Origin: Acidobacteriota bacterium
Lineage (GTDB): Bacteria > Acidobacteriota > Terriglobia > 2-12-FULL-54-10
DNA: 38,645 nucleotides
Assembly (NCBI GenBank): GCA_022567475.1
Contig: JADFGZ010000004.1
Location: 1 to 38,645 of the forward strand
Direction of reading: 5' to 3'
Shown here: positions 8,056-14,730 of the stretch, piece by piece
Layout of the letters: every line of letters starts with the position of its first letter
Numbering within the stretch: position 1 is the stretch's first letter
Made by a program: the position numbers and the translations under genes
Notes under the pieces: generated by a model
The model's input: only the letters and a program-made list of their open reading frames with translations
Told to the model about the DNA's origin: nothing
Database searches by the model: none

Positions 8056-9282
8056 TCATGACCGAAACCGAGGCACCTGTAGTTTTCCCTTCACCAATTC
8101 TTCATACAATGCATCATATTCATGAGAGTTCAAGGGCAAATCTACGGTTTTTTTCCGCATCGCCGATAGATACATCGCATTGATCAATTCAATAGCGGAG
8201 CGGGCACTTTTGCCGGTGACCAGGGGCTCCCCTCCAAAAGAAATCGCATCGATAAAACTGTTCATGATCACCGCAAATCCATTTACAGGTTTGGCGTTTG
8301 ACTGCCATTTGTGGGGCCGCTTCACTGCCCCAAGTCGTCGTAGAATCCTTGCAGCAATTTTTTCCTGTACCTGGTCTTGCTTCAACCCATAGGATCTCCA
8401 CGAAATAGCAGGTTGATCAACAATACCCTTGAGTTCGGTAACCATCTCGGTTAACGGGCCCTCGTACGTTCCCACCAAGATCTCCTCATCTTGATCATAG
8501 GTCAGGCTTTCCACCTCCGGCATGACAATAATTCCCTTATCCCCTTGAATCTGTCGGATGCTATAACCTCTTGGATGAGTTATCGTGAATTGAAGAGAGC
8601 CCATAGCTCCACTTTCAAAAAGGACGTTGGCACAGACAATATCTTCGATTTCTGCCTCATGGAGATGATTTCCAACCATGGCCGACACTTGGACAGGTTT
8701 TCCCATCAACCAACAAATGAGGTCCACATCATGGCTGGTCTGGTTCATCAGAACACCCCCACCAGCATATTGAAAAGTCCTTCGCCATATATCGCGGTGG
8801 TAGTAACTCTCCGGACGAAACTCCCCCCACATCCAAAGTACTCGCAATGTCGCCCCAATCGTGCCGGAATCAATCAACCGCTTGACAATCTGAGAAGACC
8901 GGTGGGTTCGATATTGATGGCCCACAGCAATTTTCAAATTGTTCTTCTGTGCTACGGCCAGCATGGCATCCGCTTCAGATACTCGAATAGCGAAGGGTTT
9001 CTCCATGAACACATGGACCCCGGCTTTTAGGAAATCCAATCCGATCGGATAATGGAGGTGATGAGGAACGGCAATAGATACCGCATCGACGATGCCTGCA
9101 TCTAGCAAATGGCGATAGCCGGTAAACGCACCAATCCCCAACTCACCGGCGACCTGAACGACCTCAGTTTCATCAACGTCAACGAGGGCCACCAGATCGA
9201 TTTGTTCATTGGCTTGAGCGGCCTGGATATGGGCTCGGCCGATGCCCTTTATTCCAATCACACCGTAGCGAACTTTTTCCAT
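8056..9282 (-). CDS. Gfo/Idh/MocA-family NAD(P)-dependent oxidoreductase
   Basis: 408 residues. The N-terminal Rossmann fold begins YGVIGIKGIGRAH (glycine-rich dinucleotide loop). The family signature EKPFA follows at about residue 94. The C-terminal substrate domain carries GGGVLMNQTSHDVDL, with the His/Asp characteristic of inositol, glucose or glucose-fructose oxidoreductase relatives. These enzymes oxidise sugar or cyclitol hydroxyls with NAD(P). Substrate specificity cannot be read. The ATG at 9282 is chosen over a GTG at 9288 because AAAGGGG lies 5 nt upstream. The gene looks AT-richer than its neighbours and sits between the integrase remnant and the PqqD operon, on the opposite strand from the operon, consistent with acquired DNA. 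Confidence 0.9.
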   Translation of the reverse strand: MEKVRYGVIGIKGIGRAHIQAAQANEQIDLVALVDVDETEVVQVAGELGIGAFTGYRHLLDAGIVDAVSIAVPHHLHYPIGLDFLKAGVHVFMEKPFAIRVSEADAMLAVAQKNNLKIAVGHQYRTHRSSQIVKRLIDSGTIGATLRVLWMWGEFRPESYYHRDIWRRTFQYAGGGVLMNQTSHDVDLICWLMGKPVQVSAMVGNHLHEAEIEDIVCANVLFESGAMGSLQFTITHPRGYSIRQIQGDKGIIVMPEVESLTYDQDEEILVGTYEGPLTEMVTELKGIVDQPAISWRSYGLKQDQVQEKIAARILRRLGAVKRPHKWQSNAKPVNGFAVIMNSFIDAISFGGEPLVTGKSARSAIELINAMYLSAMRKKTVDLPLNSHEYDALYEELVKGKLQVPRFRS

Positions 9283-9654
9283 AGACACCCCTTTGACCTG
9301 CCCCCGGTTGTTGGTCCACTTTCCATGTTAGTCCATACGCCGTTTGAGGGATCAATTCCTATTTTTGCCAAAAAGTAACAAATATTTTCTCCTTTTCCCT
9401 GAAATCCTGCTCTGCGCAAATGTTTCGGCAACCAAGGATCAGGAATATCTCCTTTTGTTGCAGAGCATTAGCCGATTTTACAGAGAATCGGAAATCGGCC
9501 CACAAAGTGCTTTTTACTCATTGGTTCAGTGCGTCGGAACCAAAAAAAGTCCACGACTATTTATTGTAAGTCATGGCGATTATACCAATTCAGTTGCGCC
9601 TTCTGCCTTAGGAGTTACGGTTACGGTGGATGCGGATGCTTGGTCACCATTGCA
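9283..9654 (+). other. AT-rich divergent spacer upstream of the PqqD operon
   Basis: 372 bp that should hold the operon promoter. An inverted repeat CCGATT-N8-AATCGG lies at 9472-9491, followed by another AATCGG. No convincing -35/-10 pair was found. The only open frames are a 49-codon ORF at 9420-9569 without a ribosome site and a TTG-initiated frame whose TGA (9656-9658) overlaps the ATG of the PqqD gene. Neither is a supported gene. A peptide precursor could be hidden here but cannot be shown. Confidence 0.4.
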
Positions 9655-10137
9655 ATGATTAACCGGCAATTCATTATCAACGCTCCGTCGGTAGTGTCCG
9701 AGATCATCGACGGGGAAGTTGTCATCATGAATTTGAAATCGGGCAATTATCACAGCAGCCTAGGAATAGGCGCGGTTGTGTGGGCGTGGATCGAAGAGCG
9801 GAAATCGGTCCGCGAAATCGAGAGGCTCACTTCCCTCCGCTACGATGCCTCTGCAGAGGAAATCACGGTCACGTTAAAGGCGTACTTCGACCGCTTGGTT
9901 GACGAGGACCTCGTGCGCGAGGTTGCCGTTGAAGATCCGGATCGCGCAAACGCACAGGACTATAACGCGTATACTCCTCCGACCAAAGAGCGCTATGAGA
10001 CCCCCGAACTCTGCACTTACACGGATATGCAGGATCTCCTGCTACTCGATCCAATCCACGATGTCGGCGACGCAGGTTGGCCCAAGCCAAGGGACGATAA
10101 GTCCGCCGAACCCTCGCGAGCCGCGAAGGAAGGTTGA
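9655..10137 (+). CDS. PqqD-like RiPP recognition element protein with lasso-leader-like C-terminal tail
   Basis: 160 residues. Residues 1-90 are a PqqD domain (winged-helix RiPP recognition element). It has the family pattern of a beta hairpin with GEVVIMNLKSGNYH, then GIGAVVWAWIEE, and the final helix FDRLVDEDLVREV. In RiPP systems such domains bind the leader peptide and present it to modifying enzymes. The 70-residue tail is the unusual part: Y114-x2-P117-x-L119, then TDMQD, LLLLDPIHDV (128-137) and GWP (141-143). The Y-x2-P-x-L spacing is that of lasso-peptide leaders, which are recognised by B1 (PqqD-like) proteins. The ATG at 9655 is the only start that keeps the domain whole; its Shine-Dalgarno is poor. 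First gene of the operon, 36 nt before a glycosyltransferase. The tail function (self-encoded substrate, docking mimic or kinase target) is inference. Confidence 0.85.
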   Translation: MINRQFIINAPSVVSEIIDGEVVIMNLKSGNYHSSLGIGAVVWAWIEERKSVREIERLTSLRYDASAEEITVTLKAYFDRLVDEDLVREVAVEDPDRANAQDYNAYTPPTKERYETPELCTYTDMQDLLLLDPIHDVGDAGWPKPRDDKSAEPSRAAKEG

Positions 10138-10173
10138 CGGGGGGAGCGCGAACCGGTCGCCGGGACGAAATCC

Positions 10174-10914
10174 GTGGCACAAGTCGCTTACAACCTGGAA
10201 CTGCCCGCTGGCGCAAAGGATCTTTCCGTCAGCGTGATCCTGATTGTGCGAAACGGCGAGCCGTTCATCGCCGAGGCGCTCGGTAGCGTCTTCCGCTCGG
10301 AGACGAAGCCCGCCGAGGTGCTTGTCATCGACGACGGATCGACAGACCGCACGGTAGAGATCGCCGGCGGATTTCCGCGGACTCGGGTCGTGGCCCATCG
10401 CGCGACCGGTACCGCCAACGCTCGCAACCAGGGCATCGAAATGGCGCGGGGCGATCTCATCGCGTTCATCTCTCATGACGACATTTGGGAAGCCGGCAAA
10501 CTCGATTGCCAGGTTGGATTCATGCGGCTGAACCCGGAGGTCGGGTATACGGTAACGATGGTCCGGCATTTTCTTGACGGGGGCGCGAGAATTCCCGATG
10601 GATTTCGTGCCGAGCTGCTGGAAAAGCCGGTTCCAGGCATGATCATGGAGGCGCTTGTCGCGCGGAAGCAGGTCTTCCGGCAGGTCGGCCTCTTCGACTC
10701 GAGTTATTCGGTGAGCGAAGATACGGATTGGTTCGCGCGCGCCAGGGATGCTAAGGTGCCCATGGCGGTTCTTCCGCGCGTACTCGTGAGCAAGCGGGTG
10801 CACGGGACGAACGCCTCGCTCACAACGCCATCAATCAACGCTCAATTGCTGCGCGCCATGCGTGGGTCGATCCGGCGCAAACGGCAAGGCAAGGAGGCGC
10901 CACTTGCCGGATAA
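10174..10914 (+). CDS. GT2-family glycosyltransferase with altered DxD motif
   Basis: 246 residues, a single GT-A domain without membrane segments. It starts with the GT2 opening VSVILIVRNGEPFIAEAL and has VIDDGSTDRTV. The metal-binding position reads SHDD instead of the DADD/DVDD of its two relatives in this operon, so the first Asp of DxD is Ser. The acceptor-side acid motif SEDTDWF, with the catalytic-base Asp, is intact, as is the downstream GLFD. GT2 enzymes move sugars from nucleotide sugars to an acceptor in the cytoplasm. Here the acceptor is inferred to be the operon's peptide or a glycan intermediate. It starts at GTG 10174 with GGGA about 9 nt upstream, and its stop overlaps the next gene by 11 nt. 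Confidence 0.85.
   Translation: MAQVAYNLELPAGAKDLSVSVILIVRNGEPFIAEALGSVFRSETKPAEVLVIDDGSTDRTVEIAGGFPRTRVVAHRATGTANARNQGIEMARGDLIAFISHDDIWEAGKLDCQVGFMRLNPEVGYTVTMVRHFLDGGARIPDGFRAELLEKPVPGMIMEALVARKQVFRQVGLFDSSYSVSEDTDWFARARDAKVPMAVLPRVLVSKRVHGTNASLTTPSINAQLLRAMRGSIRRKRQGKEAPLAG
10891..10897 (+). promoter_or_regulatory. Shine-Dalgarno AAGGAGG fixing a TTG start
   Basis: A near-perfect AAGGAGG lies inside the end of the upstream glycosyltransferase gene, 6 nt before TTG 10904. It makes TTG the likely start of the next glycosyltransferase instead of the GTG at 10862. Confidence 0.75.
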
Positions 10915-11653
10915 CGGTGCCCCGCCGCTGATTAGCGTCATCATTCCATGCTACAACACAGAAGCGTATCTCGCCGAGGCGATCGAAAGCGCGATTGCTC
11001 AGGATGTCGGCGCGCTGGAGATTATCGTCGTTGACGATGGATCGACGGACGGAAGCTCCCGCGTGGCGCGGCGGTTCGGTCCGCCGGTGCGCTATGTAAG
11101 CAAAGCGAACGCCGGTATCAGCTCGGCGCGAAATCGTGGCGTCGAGCTTTCTGCGGGCAGATACCTTACCTTCCTCGATGCGGACGATCTGTGGCCGGAA
11201 GGAAGCCTCCGCCTGCGGATGGAATACATGCGGTCGCATCCGAACACCGTATGCGTATTTGGCGCTCTAGAGGAGTTTGTCAGTCCCGACCTGGATCAAG
11301 ACGAAAAATCCCGCCTCGGTAGGACGCATGCCGCCATGCCCGCACGCTTCGCGGGGTCTATGCTGATCGAGCGCACTGCATTCCTTCGCGTCGGCCTCTT
11401 CCATGAGGGGCTCAAGGTGGGTGAGATGCTCGATTGGGTCGCGCGAGCAGAGCAAGCCGGTGTTGTAATGTGCCTGCTCGAGGCCATCGTGCTACGCCGG
11501 CGCATCCATGGCAACAATACCGTCACGCGGGAGAAGGCGCGGCGAAACGACTATCTTCGCGCGCTGAAAATGTCGCTCGTTCGCAGGCGCGCCGCGGCCG
11601 CAGCGGACACCTCGAACGCCCCGTGCGGCGCGGGCAACATGACGGAGGGGTGA
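10904..11653 (+). CDS. GT2-family glycosyltransferase with altered catalytic-base motif
   Basis: 249 residues if translation starts at TTG 10904 (AAGGAGG 6 nt upstream). It has a GT-A fold: ISVIIPCYNTEAYLAEAI, VVDDGSTDGS, and an intact metal site FLDADDLW. The position that reads SED or GED in the other two enzymes reads GEMLDW, so the usual catalytic-base Asp is Met. The rest of the block (GLF...DW.ARAEQAG, then a RRRIHGNN segment) aligns with its paralogues, which shows that the three GT2 domains of this operon are duplicates of one ancestor. The gene overlaps its predecessor by 11 nt and the next start lies at its stop codon, so translation is coupled. Donor and acceptor sugars are unknown. 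Confidence 0.82.
   Translation: MPDNGAPPLISVIIPCYNTEAYLAEAIESAIAQDVGALEIIVVDDGSTDGSSRVARRFGPPVRYVSKANAGISSARNRGVELSAGRYLTFLDADDLWPEGSLRLRMEYMRSHPNTVCVFGALEEFVSPDLDQDEKSRLGRTHAAMPARFAGSMLIERTAFLRVGLFHEGLKVGEMLDWVARAEQAGVVMCLLEAIVLRRRIHGNNTVTREKARRNDYLRALKMSLVRRRAAAAADTSNAPCGAGNMTEG
11644..11648 (+). promoter_or_regulatory. Shine-Dalgarno GGAGG deciding between GTG 11650 and TTG 11656
   Basis: GGAGG is 1 nt from the GTG at 11650 (too close) but 7 nt from the TTG at 11656, so TTG is preferred. Together with TTG 10904 this gives two consecutive TTG starts with strong ribosome sites in one operon. Confidence 0.55.
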
Positions 11654-11655
11654 AC

Positions 11656-12933
11656 TTGATTGGCCGGATTGCAAACCAGGACTTCTCGCTCTTCGGCTTG
11701 TGGCCGTCGCACGAGCAAGACATCATGCTGCGGGCGGCTATTCTGAACGGCGAGCCTGCCCTCGCCGCCTTTCACGAATGGCTCGGCCTCATCGATCTTG
11801 ATCAGGATTTCGATCCCGCGACGTTTCGTCTCCTGCCGCTTCTTTACGGCAATCTCCGAAAGCTGGGTGTCACGCACCCGATCATGGGCCGGCTCAAGGG
11901 CGTCTATCGGCTTACGTGGTATAAGAACCACAAACTGTTCGACAGCATGCGACCAGTATTGGCGGCGCTGGTCCATGCCGGCATTCGCACGATGCTGCTC
12001 AAAGGCGCGCCGCTTGTCCTCAAGCACTACTCCAATCATGCCCTGCGGCCGATGACCGACATTGACGTGCTCGTGCCCGCCGCTTACGCGCCCCGGGCCA
12101 TCGACGTGCTGAAGAGTCTCGGCTGGCGGCCTTTTGACGATCCCTCGCCGGACGCCTTTAAGTATCGCCATGCCCTGATGCTCTCGAGCGCGGACAATCG
12201 CGAGATCGACATCCATTGGCATTGTCCCATCGAGTTTGCCGGATCCGGAAATGACGATTTCCTTTGGTCTTCCGCCCGCCCGCTCGATTTCAACGGGGTC
12301 GCGACACTCGCGCCGGACCCGACGCGCCACCTTATCGTGACGATCCTTCACGGATTGCGTTGGAACTCGGAGCCGCCTATTCGCTGGATTCCTGATGCAA
12401 TGATTCTCCTGCGGACCTCAGGCGGCGATATCGCCTGGGATGAGTTCGTCGGTTTCGCGAGGGATCAGCAGTTGACCTGCCGCTTGCATCTAGGCCTCTC
12501 GTACCTTCAGAATCGCTTCGATGTTCCCATTCCGGAGGGTGTCCTCGCGGAACTGCAAAGGGTCCGCACGTCCGTGATAGAAAGGATCGAAAACACGGTC
12601 GTCCTTCGGGATATTCGACCGCTCTATTTGCGACCAGCCGGCAATCTGTGGATCATTTTTTCGAATTATTGCCGGTACGCGCGGGGGGCAGGACCGGTGG
12701 AGTTCCTGGTCGGCTTTTCGCACTATCTCCGGTTCCGCATGCAACTGCGCGGGCGCCTGGAGATACCCCGCGTAATCGCGCGTGGTCTCTGGAAGCGGCT
12801 TCTGGCTTTCATTGGCATATGGCAAGCGGGCCAAACGGGAAGACGGACTGAAGAAGACAGGACAAATTCTTCGAAGCAAACGGGGATTCGACGGCTGTTT
12901 GGGCGGCCCATTTTCTTAACAAGGTCAAGGTAG
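11656..12933 (+). CDS. nucleotidyltransferase-family protein (NTP_transf_5/PF14907 type)
   Basis: 425 residues from TTG 11656. The family core is clear: LLKGAPLVLKHY at about 114-125, then RPMTDIDVLVP, giving Asp135 and Asp137 as the metal-binding pair. DIHWHC supplies the third acidic residue (Asp185). The C-terminal third is helical. Proteins of this family recur in lasso-peptide clusters beside HprK-like kinases. In the pseudomycoidin system the homologue (PsmN) adds hexoses to a phosphorylated C-terminal serine. An equivalent role on a phosphorylated peptide fits the kinase encoded downstream, but that is inference. The start overlaps or abuts the previous stop, and the ABC exporter gene follows 7 nt after its own stop. 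Confidence 0.85.
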   Translation: MIGRIANQDFSLFGLWPSHEQDIMLRAAILNGEPALAAFHEWLGLIDLDQDFDPATFRLLPLLYGNLRKLGVTHPIMGRLKGVYRLTWYKNHKLFDSMRPVLAALVHAGIRTMLLKGAPLVLKHYSNHALRPMTDIDVLVPAAYAPRAIDVLKSLGWRPFDDPSPDAFKYRHALMLSSADNREIDIHWHCPIEFAGSGNDDFLWSSARPLDFNGVATLAPDPTRHLIVTILHGLRWNSEPPIRWIPDAMILLRTSGGDIAWDEFVGFARDQQLTCRLHLGLSYLQNRFDVPIPEGVLAELQRVRTSVIERIENTVVLRDIRPLYLRPAGNLWIIFSNYCRYARGAGPVEFLVGFSHYLRFRMQLRGRLEIPRVIARGLWKRLLAFIGIWQAGQTGRRTEEDRTNSSKQTGIRRLFGRPIFLTRSR

Positions 12934-12940
12934 CCATCGC

Positions 12941-14701
12941 ATGACCTACCATCGGCGAACATTCATGGCTAGGATCGAGGCGGCAATACGCCGACGGGTC
13001 GGCCTAACAGATGCCGCCGCGTGGCGGATGTTCGGGGGATATTATCGCCCGCATGCCCGCTCCCTGTTTTTCTATGCCCTCGTTTCATCCGGCCAATCGC
13101 TGACAATCCTGCCGGTTCTGTTTCTCATTCGATATGCCTTCGATGTTGCAATCCCGCAGGGCGATGTCCGCCTCCTGGTCTATTTCGGCGTGGGCATCGT
13201 GATGATCCGGGTGCTCAATGGCGTCATCGTGCTCGCGAGGCGCTCCTACATCGTGCGGATCATCAATGGGGCCATCAGGGATCTGCGGCACGACCTGATT
13301 TCACGGCTCTACGTCCTGTCGCGAGACTTTCACGCGCGGTCCGATCCGGCGCGGGTCCACACGTGGATCGTGCAGGAGACCGGACGCGCCGACAACCTGA
13401 GCAATAAGCTGTTCTCGGCAATGTTGCCTGCGGCGCTTTTGAGCCTGGTGCTTTTCATCTACCTGTGCGTTTTAAGCTGGACCATGGTTCTCCTGATGAT
13501 TGTGGTCGCACCGGCGGTCTGGATCACGATGGGGATCACCGGCAGCCATGTGCAGCGGCACGTGAAGGTGTTTCAGCACTCCTTCGAGACGTTCAGCAGG
13601 GGCGTTTTTTTCGTCCTGCGTCATATTGATCTCACGTTCATTCAGGCTTTCGAACACGAAGAAACGCGCCGGCAAGCACAGCATCTGGAAGATCTCAGCA
13701 GGACTGGCAAAAATATGTCTTTAAGTTTTGCCGTGCATAACGAGGTGCAGCGGAACATCGTAGGGCTGGCCGGCATCCTGGTTCTGGTCTTCGGCGGCGC
13801 CCAGGTGGCGATCGGGCAGATATCGATCGGCGAGTTTCTGACCTTTTATTTGGCGGCCTCCCTGCTCAACGGATCGGTCAATACAGTGATTGGAAGCATT
13901 CCGGATGTCGTCGCCGGCAACGAATCCCTGTCGAAGTTGCGCAGACTGATGGAAGACGGTCCGGTTCAACCTTATTCCGGCTCCAAGCAAATCGCTTTCA
14001 CCGGCCGCATCATGTTGAGCAAGGTTTCCTTTGATTACGGCGGCGATGATCCCGTGCTCGTAAAAATCGACCTGGAGATCCCTCCAGGTGCGCGGATTGC
14101 CATCGTAGGATCGAATGGAGTCGGGAAGAGCACGATCTTCAATCTCATCCTCGGCTTCTACCGGCCGACATCCGGTCAGGTCCTCGCCGACAATGTTTCC
14201 TACGACGGAATCGATATGCGTTTGCTCCGGCGCGAGATCGGAGTCGTCAGGCAGCGCGCGACATTTTTTGCCGGGACCGTGCTCGAAAACATCACCTACG
14301 GCTGGCCCGATGCATGCCTTGACGAGGTCGTGACGGCATCCAGGCTCGCGGGAGCTCATGATTTCATAACCGCGCTAGAGGACGGATACAACACGCAGAT
14401 TGGGGAGAGTGGAATTCTGCTTTCGGGAGGCGAGTGTCAGCGGATCGCGATTGCTCGGGCGCTTCTCGGCAAGCCGAAACTCCTCATACTGGATGAGCCG
14501 ACGAACCACCTCGACGCCGATTCGGTCGAGGCACTGATGCAGACGTTGCTCATGCTCGATTACCGTCCGGGAATCGTTTTGATCAGCCACGACATGCGCG
14601 TCGTAGGCTTTGCGGAGCAGATCTTCCGACTGGAGGAGGGCGTCCTCGTGCGCGTTACGAGGGCGAAGGCCGAGGACCTAGTTGCCGCCGTCGGCGCCTA
14701 A
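12941..14701 (+). CDS. ABC exporter, fused membrane and ATPase domains
   Basis: 586 residues, a half-transporter that would act as a homodimer in the inner membrane. An N-terminal six-helix exporter domain (about 40-330) contains hydrophobic stretches such as LLSLVLFIYLCVLSW. The ATPase domain has Walker A GSNGVGKST (390-398), signature LSGGECQ (494-500), Walker B LLILDEP (514-520) and the switch His in LISHD (His550). There is no N-terminal C39 peptidase, so it does not cut a leader itself. This layout matches the D-type exporters of lasso-peptide clusters. Export of the operon's modified product is inferred. ATG 12941 has AAGG 10 nt upstream and follows the previous stop by 7 nt. Confidence 0.92.
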   Translation: MTYHRRTFMARIEAAIRRRVGLTDAAAWRMFGGYYRPHARSLFFYALVSSGQSLTILPVLFLIRYAFDVAIPQGDVRLLVYFGVGIVMIRVLNGVIVLARRSYIVRIINGAIRDLRHDLISRLYVLSRDFHARSDPARVHTWIVQETGRADNLSNKLFSAMLPAALLSLVLFIYLCVLSWTMVLLMIVVAPAVWITMGITGSHVQRHVKVFQHSFETFSRGVFFVLRHIDLTFIQAFEHEETRRQAQHLEDLSRTGKNMSLSFAVHNEVQRNIVGLAGILVLVFGGAQVAIGQISIGEFLTFYLAASLLNGSVNTVIGSIPDVVAGNESLSKLRRLMEDGPVQPYSGSKQIAFTGRIMLSKVSFDYGGDDPVLVKIDLEIPPGARIAIVGSNGVGKSTIFNLILGFYRPTSGQVLADNVSYDGIDMRLLRREIGVVRQRATFFAGTVLENITYGWPDACLDEVVTASRLAGAHDFITALEDGYNTQIGESGILLSGGECQRIAIARALLGKPKLLILDEPTNHLDADSVEALMQTLLMLDYRPGIVLISHDMRVVGFAEQIFRLEEGVLVRVTRAKAEDLVAAVGA

Positions 14702-14730
14702 GTGGCAACAACCGATTTTGGAGTTACTCG

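Noticed and set aside
9420-9569. 49-codon ORF as RiPP precursor
   Set aside because: No ribosome site, no Y-x2-P-x-L leader motif, and no conserved-looking core region.
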